64,000 nt of DNA from Streptomyces sp. DSM 15324 (GTDB taxonomy: Bacteria > Actinomycetota > Actinomycetes > Streptomycetales > Streptomycetaceae), in assembly GCF_001514285.1 (NCBI RefSeq), contig NZ_KQ949039.1, forward strand, positions 62,001 to 126,000, read 5' to 3'. Below the pieces are notes generated by a model. The model ran no database searches, was not told the origin of the DNA, and saw only the letters and a list, made by a program, of their open reading frames with translations. Position 1 is the first letter of the stretch, and each line of letters starts with the position of its first letter. The translations under genes were made by a program, and so were the position numbers. Below, in pieces: positions 8,271 through 17,121 of this stretch.

Positions 8271-8830
8271 CGGTTCCTTCCCGAGGTCTCTCGGGTGCGC
8301 GCCATCGCGTGCACCGTGAGCGGAGCTCTCTGTGCGCCGAGCAGCTTCTGCAGCTCGGCTATTCCCTTGGAGGTCTGGCTCTTCACCGTACCCACGGAGA
8401 CCCCCAGAGCGAGCGCGGTGTCCTTCTCCGAGAGGTCGAAGGCGTGCCGGAGCACCACGCAGGCCCGTTTGCGGAAGGGGAGTCTACGCAGCGCGGACTG
8501 TACGTCCACCACGCCGGCGACATCGGGGTTCTCGGTCTTCTCCTCGCGCTGCGACCAGAACAGGGCGATCCTGCGGCGCTCGCGGACCGCGCTGCGGATC
8601 CGGGTGCGGGCCAGATTGGCGACGACCCCGCGGGCGTACGCCACCGGGTGGTCGGCCGCCCGGACCCGGTCCCAGCGGTTCCACAGCGCGAGGAGCGCGT
8701 CCGCCGCCAGGTCGTCGGCGGCGTCCGCCTCACCGGTCAACAGGTGGGCGAGCCGGGCCAGTTCGGCGTAGTGACGGTCGAAGAAGGCATGGAATTCCAC
8801 GGAGGCGGCGTCGTCGACGACTGTGCCCAC
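8267..8830 (-). CDS. ECF RNA polymerase sigma factor, SigE-family
   Basis: A 187-residue group 4 sigma factor. Region 2 spans about residues 15-75 (FFDRHYAELARLAHLLTG, then ALWNRWDRVRAADHPVAYAR). Region 4 is near 120-170 (ALRRLPFRKRACVVLRH, LSEKDTALALGVSVGTVKSQ). The GTG at 8830 is preceded by AAGAGG at seven bases; an ATG at 8866 has no ribosome site. It lies next to the pectin cluster and is coupled to the membrane protein behind it. Its target promoters are unknown. From memory it corresponds to SCO1876. Confidence 0.9.
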   Translation of the reverse strand: MGTVVDDAASVEFHAFFDRHYAELARLAHLLTGEADAADDLAADALLALWNRWDRVRAADHPVAYARGVVANLARTRIRSAVRERRRIALFWSQREEKTENPDVAGVVDVQSALRRLPFRKRACVVLRHAFDLSEKDTALALGVSVGTVKSQTSKGIAELQKLLGAQRAPLTVHAMARTRETSGRNR

Positions 8831-9087
8831 GGGTGACCTCTTCTCGATGGCTGCTGTGCGTGTCATGCGAATGACATGGGGATGTCCCGAGAAGACGTCG
8901 GGACGAGATCCGGAAGCGTAGCAGTGATCATCCATTCGGTTTGGTACTGGGGTTCGAACGCCAAGTGGCTGCCGGGTGCCGAACGGGTGCCCGAATCCGT
9001 AACACGCAGAAAACCTGAGCACGGTGCAACGACGCAACAATCCAGCAGGCATCCGCACATGTTCGAGCAGGCAGCAGGGAGTCCCCC

Positions 9088-10488
9088 GTGGACAGAGTCG
9101 ACCAGTTCTTCAAGATCTCCGAACGGGGTTCCACGTTCGGCCGGGAGATACGCGGCGGCTTCGCCACGTTCTTCACCATGGCCTACATCCTCGTGCTGAA
9201 CCCGATCATCCTCGGAAACGCGAAGGACAAGTTCGGCCACACGCTCGACAGTGTGCAACTCACCACGGCCACGGCCCTGGTGGCCGCCGTGATGACGATC
9301 GTCATGGGCGTCGGCGGTAACCTCCCGCTCGCCCTCGCCGCCGGTCTCGGCCTCAACGCGGTGGTCGCCTTCCAGATCGCCCCGCTGATGAGCTGGGACG
9401 ACGCGATGGGCCTGATCGTCCTCGAAGGCCTGCTGATCTGCGTCCTGGTGCTGACCGGTCTGCGCGAGGCCGTCATGCACGCCATCCCGAAGCCGCTGAA
9501 GCAGGCCATCAGCGTGGGCATCGGCCTGTTCATCGCCTTCATCGGCTTCGTCGACGCCGGGTTCGTCAGCCGGATCCCCGACGTCGCGCACACCACGGTC
9601 CCGGTCCAGCTCGGCGGGACCGGCACCCTGACCGGCTGGCCGGTCCTGGTCTTCTGCCTCGGTGTGCTGCTGACCGTCGCGCTGCTCGCCCGCAAGGTCA
9701 AGGGCGCCATCCTGATCAGCATCGTCGCGATGACCGTGCTCGCGATCGTCATCGACTCGCTCGCCGACGTGAAGAGCTGGGGACTGACCACCCCGGCCTG
9801 GCCCGACCGGCTCGTCGACGCCCCCGACTTCGGGCTGATCGGTCACTTCAGCCTGTTCGGCGCGTTCGGTGAGACCGGTGCCGTCACCGTCGTCCTGCTG
9901 GTCTTCACGCTCATCCTGTCCGACTTCTTCGACACCATGGGCACGGTCGTCGGCATCAGCGCCGAGGCGGGGCTGCTGAACGAGCAGGGCGAGGTGCCGA
10001 ACCTCGGCCGGGTGCTGCTGATCGACGGCGCAGCGGCGGTCGCCGGCGGCGCGGCCTCCGCGTCCTCGGCGACCTCCTACATCGAGTCCGCGGCCGGTGT
10101 CGGCGAGGGCTCGCGCACGGGCTTCTCCAACCTCGTCACCGGCTCCCTGTTCGCGCTCGCGCTGTTCCTCACCCCGGTCCTGACGATCGTCCCCCTCCAG
10201 GCGGCGGCACCCGCGCTGGTCGCGGTCGGGTTCCTGATGATGACCCAGGTCAAGTCCATCGACTGGGACACGTACGAGTTCGCCGTCCCGGCGTTCCTGA
10301 CCATCGCCGTGATGCCGTTCACGTACTCCATCACCAACGGCATCGGGGCCGGGTTCCTGGCGTACGTCGTCATCAAGACGGTGCTGGGCAAGGCGCGGGA
10401 CGTGCACTGGCTGCTGTGGGGGGCTTCGGCGCTGTTCGTGGTGTACTTCGCCATCGACCCGATCGAGCAGATCCTCGGCGTGAAGTGA
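9088..10488 (+). CDS. Purine permease, AzgA/NCS2 family
   Basis: A 466-residue membrane protein with about 12 hydrophobic segments. It has the family landmarks GGFATFFTMAYILVLNP near the N-terminus, AGLGLNA, and LSDFFDTMGTVVG in the middle. AzgA-type members import adenine, guanine or hypoxanthine with protons. The GTG at 9088 follows GGGAG. It is transcribed away from the sigma factor and converges with a PBP gene ten bases on. The 257-base upstream gap has a GTCCCGA/TCGGGAC dyad at 8884-8904 but nothing I can assign. Confidence 0.9.
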   Translation: MDRVDQFFKISERGSTFGREIRGGFATFFTMAYILVLNPIILGNAKDKFGHTLDSVQLTTATALVAAVMTIVMGVGGNLPLALAAGLGLNAVVAFQIAPLMSWDDAMGLIVLEGLLICVLVLTGLREAVMHAIPKPLKQAISVGIGLFIAFIGFVDAGFVSRIPDVAHTTVPVQLGGTGTLTGWPVLVFCLGVLLTVALLARKVKGAILISIVAMTVLAIVIDSLADVKSWGLTTPAWPDRLVDAPDFGLIGHFSLFGAFGETGAVTVVLLVFTLILSDFFDTMGTVVGISAEAGLLNEQGEVPNLGRVLLIDGAAAVAGGAASASSATSYIESAAGVGEGSRTGFSNLVTGSLFALALFLTPVLTIVPLQAAAPALVAVGFLMMTQVKSIDWDTYEFAVPAFLTIAVMPFTYSITNGIGAGFLAYVVIKTVLGKARDVHWLLWGASALFVVYFAIDPIEQILGVK

Positions 10489-10497
10489 GGCGGTGGG

Positions 10498-11946
10498 TCA
10501 GGTGAGCGCCGCCTTCATCATGGCCCTGGCCACCGGTGCCGCCAGCCCGTTGCCGCTGACCTCGGAGCGCGCCGCGTCGGACTGTTCCACCACCACCGCC
10601 ACGGCCACCTCCTTGCCGTCCGCCTTGCCGTAGGACGTGAACCAGGCGTACGGGGCCTTGCTGTTGTTCTCGCCGTTCTGGGCGGTGCCCGTCTTGCCGC
10701 CCACGGTGACGCCGTCGATGAGCGCGTTCGTGCCGGTGCCCTTCTCGACGACCGTCTGCATCGCCGACTGGAGCTGCTCGGCCGTGGACGCGCTGACGAT
10801 CCGCTTCGAGGCGGCCTCGTCGTCGTAGTCCTTGAGCACGTCACCGCCGCCGTCGGTGATCTGCGCGACCATGTGGGGCGAGACAAGTTCACCGCCGTTG
10901 GCGATCGCGGCGGACACCATGGCCATCTGCAACGGGGTCGCGGTCACGTCGAACTGGCCGATGCCGGTCAGGGCGGTGGACGACTTGTCCATGCCGGAGG
11001 GGTACACGCTGGCGTACGCCCGCACCGGCACGTCCAGCGCGTCGTCGTTGAAGCCGAACTTCTCGGCCGTCGCCCTGAGCCGGTCCTGCCCGAGCTGTAC
11101 GGCCAGGTGCGCGAAGACGTTGTTGCAGGAGTACTGGAGTGCCACCCGGATCGGGGCGTTCTCGCAGGGTGCCGAGGTGTTCTCGTTCTTCAGGACCGTC
11201 CGGGTGCCGGGCAGGGTGTAGGGGTCCGGGCTGTCGGTCCTCTCGTCCACCGACGCGTACAGGCCGTCCTCCAGCGCAGCCGCCGCGACGACCAGCTTGA
11301 AGGTCGAGCCCGGCGCCAGCGGTTGCCGCAGGGCGCGGTTGACCAGGGGCTTGTCGGGGTCCGCGGTCAGCTTCTGCCAGGCCGTGCCCGCGGTGTTGGC
11401 GTCGGTGAGCGAGGAGGGGTCGTAGGACGGCGTCGAGACGACCGCCAGGATCCTGCCGGTCTTCGGGTCGATCGCGACGGCCGCGCCCTTCTTGCCGCCG
11501 AGGGCGTCGTAGCCCGCCTTCTGCACGGCCGGATCGATGGTCGTGAGCACGTCGCCGGGGTCGGCCCGCCGGCCGGTGACCGTGTCCATCACCGTCTTCA
11601 GCCGGTTGTCCGTCCCGTTGAGCAGGTGGGTGTAGATGCCCTCCAGCTGGGTCGGGGCGTAGGCCTGTGAGGCGTAACCCGTCACCGCCGCGTACAGCCT
11701 GCCGTTCGTGTAGGTGCGCTTGTACGCGAGGTCGCCGCCCGTCGTCCGGGCGGAGCCGGTGACCGCCTTCCCGGCCACGATGATGTTCCCCAGCGGCCGC
11801 GAGTACGTCTCGATCGCGTTGCGCCGGTTGTCCGTGTCGTCCGCGAGAGCCCGGGCCTCGTAGAACTGCACCCAGGTCGCCCGGACGAGCAGGGCGAACA
11901 CCAGCAGCAGCGCGAAGACCGAGGCACGCCTGATCGTCTTGTTCAT
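10498..11946 (-). CDS. Class B penicillin-binding protein (PbpA-like)
   Basis: A 482-residue transpeptidase that cross-links peptidoglycan outside the membrane. One N-terminal membrane anchor lies near residues 8-24. The three transpeptidase motifs are present: STFK (Ser214 nucleophile), SCN (Ser273) and KTGT (Lys418). The length fits the shorter actinobacterial PbpA/FtsI-like proteins. ATG at 11946 (MNKTIRRASV) is the usual start for this group, although the frame is open further upstream and no clear ribosome site is seen. It is probably monocistronic. Confidence 0.92.
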   Translation of the reverse strand: MNKTIRRASVFALLLVFALLVRATWVQFYEARALADDTDNRRNAIETYSRPLGNIIVAGKAVTGSARTTGGDLAYKRTYTNGRLYAAVTGYASQAYAPTQLEGIYTHLLNGTDNRLKTVMDTVTGRRADPGDVLTTIDPAVQKAGYDALGGKKGAAVAIDPKTGRILAVVSTPSYDPSSLTDANTAGTAWQKLTADPDKPLVNRALRQPLAPGSTFKLVVAAAALEDGLYASVDERTDSPDPYTLPGTRTVLKNENTSAPCENAPIRVALQYSCNNVFAHLAVQLGQDRLRATAEKFGFNDDALDVPVRAYASVYPSGMDKSSTALTGIGQFDVTATPLQMAMVSAAIANGGELVSPHMVAQITDGGGDVLKDYDDEAASKRIVSASTAEQLQSAMQTVVEKGTGTNALIDGVTVGGKTGTAQNGENNSKAPYAWFTSYGKADGKEVAVAVVVEQSDAARSEVSGNGLAAPVARAMMKAALT

Positions 11947-12053
11947 TGCGCCCGGGAAGACGAGCGAGGAGAAGGGGGCGTTCCCTCCGGCCGCTTTTCT
12001 CATCGGACGTTCATGGGCGTACGCGCGTGGCCCTACGCCCCTGAGGCGTGCGC

Positions 12054-12524
12054 TCAGGCGTCCAGTCGGAGGACGGCCTCCGGGATCTCCTCGCCGCGTG
12101 CGGGGGCGAACCCCGAGGCGTGTTCGGTGACGCGGAAGCCGCACTTCTCCAGCACCCTGAGGGACCGGGCGTTGTCGGCCGCCGCCCGGGCGTACAGCGG
12201 GCGCTCGGGGGCCTCGGCCAGCAGGGCCCGCAGCGCCGCGGTCGCGATGCCCCGGCCCCAGTAGGCGCGGTCCACCCAGTAGGTCACCTCGCGCTCACCC
12301 GGGTCCCCGTACACCGCCGTGTGACCGACGACGTCCCCGTCGGCGAGGACGGTGCGGACCAGCGCGGTGGAGGCCCTCACCCGTTTCCAGTGGTCCTCGA
12401 AGGCGGACCGGTCGGCGGGGTCCTCCGGGGTGAAGGCCGCCGTCCACAGGGCTTCGGGGTCGTTCAACTGCCGGTAGAACACGGGCAGATCACTGTCGTG
12501 AACCGGGCGCAGGACGATTTCCAT
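12054..12524 (-). CDS. GNAT-family N-acetyltransferase
   Basis: A 156-residue protein of RimJ/RimL-like layout. The acetyl-CoA pyrophosphate-binding loop is seen as YWGRGIATAAL, followed by the NARSLRVLEKCGF segment typical of this fold. It would transfer acetyl from acetyl-CoA to an amine; the substrate is unknown. It ends 107 bases before the PBP start and may be monocistronic. Confidence 0.88.
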   Translation of the reverse strand: MEIVLRPVHDSDLPVFYRQLNDPEALWTAAFTPEDPADRSAFEDHWKRVRASTALVRTVLADGDVVGHTAVYGDPGEREVTYWVDRAYWGRGIATAALRALLAEAPERPLYARAAADNARSLRVLEKCGFRVTEHASGFAPARGEEIPEAVLRLDA

Positions 12525-12562
12525 CAGCCGAGCCTACGCCGGTCGCACTCAGCGCGCCGATG

Positions 12563-13336
12563 TCACAGCCGGCGGGTGGCGAGGGTCAGCCGGTCCCGCG
12601 CGTCGAACAGGGCGTCCTTCACCAGCTGCTCGTGCGCCGGGGTGAGACGGGCCACCGGCACCGAGCAGCTGATCGCGTCCCGGGCCGGGGTGCGGTACGG
12701 GATCGCCACGCCGAAGCAGCGCAGACCGAGCGTGTTCTCCTCGCGGTCCACGGCGAAGCCCTGGTCGCGCACCTGGTGCAGCTCCTCGATGAGCTTCTCG
12801 CGGTCGGTGACGGTGTGCTCGGTGAGTGCCGGGAGCGTCTCCGGGAGCAGCTTGCGGACCTGTTCGTCGGAGTACGTGCTCAGCAGCGCCTTGCCGAGGG
12901 AGGTGGAGTGGGCGGGCAGCCGGCGGCCGACGCGGGTGAAGGGGCGCAGATAGTGCTGGGACTGGCGGGTGGCGAGGTAGACCACGTTGGTGCCGTCGAG
13001 CCGGGCCAGGTGGATGGTCTCGGTGGTGTCGTCCGCGAGCCGGTCCAGGGTCGGCCGGGCGGCGGCCACGACCTCGTCGCCGTCGATGTAGGAGGTGCCG
13101 ACGAGCAGCGCCCGCACCCCGATGCCGTACCGGGTGCCCGTCGCGTCGGTCTCCACCCAGCCGAGCTCCACGAGCGTGCGCAGCAGCATGTAGAGACTGG
13201 ACTTGGGGTAACCGACGGCCTCCTGGACCGCCGCGAGGGAGTGCATCCCGGGGCGGCCGGCGAAGTATTCCAGCAGCTCAACCGTCCGCACCGCGGACTT
13301 GACCTGGGCCCCGCCCCCCGTCTCGCCAGCCGACAT
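12563..13336 (-). CDS. IclR-family transcriptional regulator
   Basis: A 257-residue regulator. It has an N-terminal winged helix-turn-helix (about 12-75, VKSAVRTVELLEYFAG and YPKSSLYMLLRTLVELG) and a C-terminal effector domain (GIGVRALLVG onward, LGKALLS, ENTLGLRCFGVAIPYRTP). The ATG at 13336 gives the usual IclR length; in-frame starts up to 13390 are possible. It is divergent from an aldehyde dehydrogenase, with an inverted-repeat region between. It probably senses a sugar-acid or aldehyde intermediate and controls that gene. The ligand is unknown. Confidence 0.9.
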   Translation of the reverse strand: MSAGETGGGAQVKSAVRTVELLEYFAGRPGMHSLAAVQEAVGYPKSSLYMLLRTLVELGWVETDATGTRYGIGVRALLVGTSYIDGDEVVAAARPTLDRLADDTTETIHLARLDGTNVVYLATRQSQHYLRPFTRVGRRLPAHSTSLGKALLSTYSDEQVRKLLPETLPALTEHTVTDREKLIEELHQVRDQGFAVDREENTLGLRCFGVAIPYRTPARDAISCSVPVARLTPAHEQLVKDALFDARDRLTLATRRL

Positions 13337-13393
13337 CGCCCTTGACCCCTTCGTTCGACGGGAAATAGTCTCCGACAGCATATTCACCATGAG

Positions 13394-13417
13394 GAACGCT
13401 GTTCAGTATATCGAACA
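13394..13417. promoter_or_regulatory. Candidate IclR operator between divergent genes
   Basis: Three half sites lie in a row: GAAC, then GTTC three bases later, then GAAC after eight more (GAACgctGTTCagtatatcGAACA). TGTTC (13400-13404) and GAACA (13413-13417) form an inverted repeat. The site sits just upstream of the IclR gene and about 60 bases before the dehydrogenase start, where a divergent operator would act. Confidence 0.5.
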
Positions 13418-13475
13418 TCCCTGGTGAATCAGCCAGTATCAAACGTGGCCAGGAGCAAGTGTGGAGGGACCCGCG

Positions 13476-15005
13476 GTGGCAGCAGCACCAGTCTGGAGTG
13501 TCGACCCCCGTACCGGGAAGCAGCGTGAACAGGTTGCGGTGGAGGCCACGGCCCAGGAGGTGGACACCGTCGTCCGCGCCGCGCACGCCACGCGCGGCTC
13601 CCTCGTCGACCGTGCCGTCCGTGCCGCCTTCCTGCGCACCGCCGCCGACAAGCTGGAGGCGGCCAAGGAGCAGCTGGTCGAGGTCGCCGACGCGGAGACC
13701 GCGCTCGGTCCGGTGCGGCTGAACGGCGAGCTGGCCCGCACCTGTTACCAGCTGCGCGCGTTCGCCGGGATCGTCGACGAGGGCGCCTTCCTCGACGTCG
13801 TGATCAACCACCCCGACGACACCGCCACCCCGCCGATCCCGGACCTGCGCCGCTACAAGGTGCCGCTCGGCGTCGTCGCCGTCTACTCGGCCTCCAACTT
13901 CCCCTTCGCCTTCTCCGTCGCCGGCGGCGACACCGCGAGCGCGCTGGCCGCGGGCAACCCGGTCGTCGTCAAGGCGCACCCGGACCACCCGGCCCTGTCC
14001 GAGCTGGTCGCCAAGGTCCTGCGCACGGCCGCCGCCGCCCACGGCATCCCCGAGGACGTCCTCGGACTCGTGCACGGCTTCGAGGCCGGCGTCGAGCTGA
14101 TCAAGCACCCGCTGGTCGCCGCGGCCGGCTTCACCGGGTCCATCCGGGGCGGACGCGCGCTGTTCGACGCTGCGGCGGCCCGGCCGGTCCCGATCCCCTT
14201 CCACGGCGAGCTGGGCTCGCTGAACCCGGTGGTCGTCACCGAGGCCGCCGCCGCCGAGCGCGCGGAGGCCATCGGCACGGGCCTCGCGGGCTCGATGACG
14301 CTGGGCGTCGGCCAGTTCTGCGTCAAGCCCGGACTGGTCCTCGTACCGTCCGGCGCGGCCGGTGACGGACTGGTCAAGTCGCTCACGGACGCGGTGAGCG
14401 CCACCGAGGCGGGCGTGCTGCTCGACCACCGGATGCGGGACAACTTCATCGCCGGGGTGGCCGAGCGGGCGGAGCTGCCCGGGGTCGAGTCGCCGGTGAC
14501 GCCCGGCGCGGGCTCCGAGCACACCGTCAGCGCGGGCTTCCTCACGGTGCCGGCGGGCCGGCTGGCCACCGCGGGGGACCACGACCTGCTGCTGGAGGAG
14601 TGCTTCGGGCCGGTCACCGTGGTCGCCCGCTACGAGGACGACGCCGAGGTCAGGGCGGTGCTGTCGCGGCTGCCGGGCAACCTCACGGCGACCGTGCAGC
14701 TGTCCGACGAGGAGGCCGCCGGGCAGGGGCGCGGTGGGGAGATCCTCGCCGAGCTGACGCCGCTGGCGGGACGCGTCCTGGTGAACGGATGGCCGACCGG
14801 GGTCGCCGTGGCCGCCGCCCAGCACCACGGCGGGCCCTACCCGGCCACCACGTCCACGTCGACCTCCGTCGGCGGGACCGCGATCGAGCGGTGGCTGCGG
14901 CCGGTCGTCTACCAGAACGCCCCCGTCGCGCTGCTGCCGGTGGAGCTCCGGGACGAGAACGAGCTGGGGCTGCCGCGGCGGATCGACGGGCGGCTCGAGC
15001 GCTAG
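13476..15005 (+). CDS. NADP-type aldehyde dehydrogenase, ketoglutarate-semialdehyde dehydrogenase-like
   Basis: A 509-residue member of the aldehyde dehydrogenase superfamily. It shows the oxyanion/cofactor segment ASNFPFAFSVAGGDTASAL, the catalytic Glu in FHGELGSLNPV and the catalytic Cys in VGQFCVKPG. The spacing and sequence fit the branch that oxidises 2,5-dioxovalerate to 2-oxoglutarate at the end of sugar-acid and hydroxyproline pathways. The GTG at 13476 follows GGAGGG at seven bases; a GTG at 13461 is in frame but lacks a site. With the pectin genes nearby, a role in sugar-acid catabolism is attractive but unproven. Confidence 0.85.
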   Translation: MAAAPVWSVDPRTGKQREQVAVEATAQEVDTVVRAAHATRGSLVDRAVRAAFLRTAADKLEAAKEQLVEVADAETALGPVRLNGELARTCYQLRAFAGIVDEGAFLDVVINHPDDTATPPIPDLRRYKVPLGVVAVYSASNFPFAFSVAGGDTASALAAGNPVVVKAHPDHPALSELVAKVLRTAAAAHGIPEDVLGLVHGFEAGVELIKHPLVAAAGFTGSIRGGRALFDAAAARPVPIPFHGELGSLNPVVVTEAAAAERAEAIGTGLAGSMTLGVGQFCVKPGLVLVPSGAAGDGLVKSLTDAVSATEAGVLLDHRMRDNFIAGVAERAELPGVESPVTPGAGSEHTVSAGFLTVPAGRLATAGDHDLLLEECFGPVTVVARYEDDAEVRAVLSRLPGNLTATVQLSDEEAAGQGRGGEILAELTPLAGRVLVNGWPTGVAVAAAQHHGGPYPATTSTSTSVGGTAIERWLRPVVYQNAPVALLPVELRDENELGLPRRIDGRLER

Positions 15006-15016
15006 CGCACCGCGGG

Positions 15017-15052
15017 TGGGGCGTGGCTCGTCGCGCGGTTCCCCGCGCCCCT
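15017..15052. repeat. Streptomyces dispersed intergenic palindrome
   Basis: GGGGCGTGGCTCGTCGCG followed by CGGTTCCCCGCGCCCCT, just after the dehydrogenase stop. The outer GGGGCG and CGCCCC arms pair, giving an imperfect hairpin. I recognise this sequence type as very common between genes in Streptomyces genomes. It may serve as a terminator here. Confidence 0.6.
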
Positions 15053-15083
15053 GAGCGACGCCCTCCACCTGGATAATCAGATC

Positions 15084-15692
15084 ATGGATGTCTCGCTTCC
15101 CGAACTGCCCTTCGCGCTTCGTACATACGGTCCCGACGGGCACTGGGCCTACGAGGACGGGGTGCTCAGTGCCTGGGCCGGGCCCCGGCAGGACCGGTTC
15201 GTCACGCCCACCGGGGAGGCGCTGGAGCCCGCCGGGGACGCGCCGCGGCTGCTCGGGGCACCCGAGGGGGACTTCCAGCTGATCGCACGGGTCACCGTGG
15301 GGTTCAACTGGGCCTTCGACGCCGGGGTGTTGTACGTCCATGTGGGCGAACGCGCCTGGGCCAAGCTGTGTCTGGAGTACTCGCCGGATGTGGCGACCGT
15401 CTGCACGGTCGTCACCCGGGGACACTCCGATGACGCCAACGCCTTCACCGTGGAGGGGAGTTCGGTCTGGCTCCGGGTGAGCAGGACCGGGCGCGCCTTC
15501 GCCTTCCACGCCTCCCGCGACGGCAGGCGCTGGACCTTCGTCCGGCTCTTCACGCTGGGCGACGAGAAGGAGACCGGTGCCGCACTGGTCGGCTTCATGA
15601 CCCAGTCGCCGTTGGGCGAGGGCTGTGTGGTGACGTACGACCACATCGAGTTCCGGGACAGCTGGCCGGACGATCTGCGCGACGGCAGCTGA
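15084..15692 (+). CDS. DUF1349 domain protein
   Basis: A 202-residue cytoplasmic protein without signal peptide. It matches the DUF1349/YesU-like family with a concanavalin-type beta-sandwich: DFQLIARVTVGFNWAFDAGV, then RAWAKLCLEYSPD, then a C-terminal GFMTQSPLGEGC. Members are often encoded near carbohydrate genes, but no reaction is established for this one. ATG at 15084 follows the weak sequence GGATAATCAGATC. Confidence 0.82.
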   Translation: MDVSLPELPFALRTYGPDGHWAYEDGVLSAWAGPRQDRFVTPTGEALEPAGDAPRLLGAPEGDFQLIARVTVGFNWAFDAGVLYVHVGERAWAKLCLEYSPDVATVCTVVTRGHSDDANAFTVEGSSVWLRVSRTGRAFAFHASRDGRRWTFVRLFTLGDEKETGAALVGFMTQSPLGEGCVVTYDHIEFRDSWPDDLRDGS

Positions 15693-15736
15693 GCGGCGGG
15701 CGGAACCGGTCCGGCCGACGCCACGTCCTCCGGGGC

Positions 15737-16252
15737 ATGATCGGAGAATCCCCCACCCCGGGCCGCGTCATCCGCACCGCCCTGCCCGCCGAGGCGGAGG
15801 CCGTCACCGCACTGCACGCCCGCGCCCGTGCCACCTACTATCCGGACGGCGTCCCCCAGGACGGTACCGACTGGCTCGGCGGCTGGCGCACCGCCCTCGC
15901 CCGGCCCGACGGGCAGGTGCTGTGCGTCGTGGAGCGGGGGCGGATCGTCGGGCTGGCCTCCTTCCGGGTGCCGGAGGGCGCGGGCGCGGACACGGTCAAG
16001 CTGTTCCAGTTCCACGTCGACCCCGGGCACTGGCGGACGGGCATCGGTACGGCGCTGCACACCGCGTGCGTGGAGCAATGGCGGACGGACGGCCGCCGGA
16101 CCGCCGTGCTGGACGTGCATGTCGACAACCGCCGCGCCCAGGCCTTCTACGCACGTCAGGGCTGGTGCCCGGACCCGCAGGACCCGCCCGCCGAGGACGA
16201 TCACCACCTCTCCCTGTACTTCCCGGTGGACGGGGGAGCGGCCGGGGAATGA
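15737..16252 (+). CDS. GNAT-family N-acetyltransferase
   Basis: A 171-residue protein with the GNAT core: FQFHVDPGHWRTGIGTALH (acetyl-CoA loop) and LDVHVDNRRAQAFYARQGW. The N-terminus TPGRVIRTALPAEAEAVTAL is typical of the fold. Substrate unknown. It sits 44 bases after the DUF1349 gene on the same strand, so the two may be co-transcribed. Confidence 0.87.
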   Translation: MIGESPTPGRVIRTALPAEAEAVTALHARARATYYPDGVPQDGTDWLGGWRTALARPDGQVLCVVERGRIVGLASFRVPEGAGADTVKLFQFHVDPGHWRTGIGTALHTACVEQWRTDGRRTAVLDVHVDNRRAQAFYARQGWCPDPQDPPAEDDHHLSLYFPVDGGAAGE

Positions 16253-16263
16253 ACCCGGCTGCT

Positions 16264-16273
16264 TGAACGTTCA
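16264..16273. promoter_or_regulatory. Perfect 10-base palindrome upstream of the DsbA-like gene
   Basis: TGAACGTTCA lies 56 bases before the ATG of the FrnE-like gene, in the short gap after the acetyltransferase. It could be an operator or overlap a -35 region. No regulator can be named. Confidence 0.25.
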
Positions 16274-16328
16274 TGCACTCGGCGGAGGGGGTCTCCGTCC
16301 CCCGTACGAGCTGGAGAGAGCCGAGAAG

Positions 16329-17045
16329 ATGCGCGTCGAGATCTGGTCGGACATCGCCTGTCCCTGGTGCTACGTCGGCAAGGCCCGTTTCGAGAAGGCC
16401 CTCGCCGCCTTCCCGCACCGCGAGCAGGTCGAGGTCGTGCACCGCTCCTTCGAGCTCGACCCGGGACGCGCCAAGGGCGACGTCCAGCCCGTGATCAAGA
16501 TGCTCACCAAGAAGTACGGCATGAGTGAGCAGCAGGCGCAGGCGGGCGAGGAGAACCTGGGCACCCAGGCCGCCGCCGAGGGCCTGGAGTACCGGACCCG
16601 CGGCCGCGACCACGGCAACACCTTCGACATGCACCGCCTGCTGCACTTCGCCAAGGAGCAGGGCCGCCAGGACGAGCTGATCCAGCTCCTCTACCGGGCG
16701 AACTTCGCCGAGGAGCGGTCCCTGTTCACCGAGGGCGACGAGCGGCTCGTGGACCTGGCCGTCGAGGCCGGCCTGGACGCCGACGCCGTCCGCAAGGTCC
16801 TCGCCGACCCGGCCGCCTACGCCGACGACGTCCGCGCCGACGAGCGCGAGGCCGCCCAGCTCGGCGCCAACGGCGTCCCCTTCTTCGTCCTCGACCGCGC
16901 CTACGGCGTCTCCGGCGCCCAGCCCGCCGAGGTCTTCACCCAGGCGCTCACCCAGGCCTGGGGCGACCGCTCCCCGCTGAAGCTGATCGACGACGGCGGT
17001 GCCGAGGCCTGTGGCCCGGACGGGTGCGCGGTTCCCGGGCACTGA
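16329..17045 (+). CDS. DsbA-family oxidoreductase, FrnE-like
   Basis: A 238-residue cytoplasmic thioredoxin-fold protein. The redox motif CPWC (Cys11, Cys14) lies at the start of the fold, an all-helical insertion covers about 65-165, and the cis-proline loop is GVPFFVLD. The family resembles 2-hydroxychromene-2-carboxylate isomerase and the polyketide-cluster protein FrnE, and acts in disulfide exchange or oxidative stress. The C-terminal tail CGPDGCAVPGH contributes two further cysteines. The ATG at 16329 is preceded by GAGAGAGCCGAGAAG. Confidence 0.88.
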   Translation: MRVEIWSDIACPWCYVGKARFEKALAAFPHREQVEVVHRSFELDPGRAKGDVQPVIKMLTKKYGMSEQQAQAGEENLGTQAAAEGLEYRTRGRDHGNTFDMHRLLHFAKEQGRQDELIQLLYRANFAEERSLFTEGDERLVDLAVEAGLDADAVRKVLADPAAYADDVRADEREAAQLGANGVPFFVLDRAYGVSGAQPAEVFTQALTQAWGDRSPLKLIDDGGAEACGPDGCAVPGH

Positions 17046-17121
17046 GCATCGCAGAACAGCAGAACCGCAGGCCAAGGGCAACGTATAAGCGTTCCTTAGG
17101 AGTTCCGCGCAGAAATCCGCA

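Noticed and set aside
8884..8904. GTCCCGA/TCGGGAC dyad between the sigma factor and the purine permease
   Set aside because: GC-rich dyads of this size are frequent in the genome; nothing else supports an operator here.
13278..15644. 788-codon minus-strand open frame across the aldehyde dehydrogenase
   Set aside because: The plus strand encodes a full dehydrogenase with catalytic residues. The antisense frame has no motif and is compositionally a shadow.
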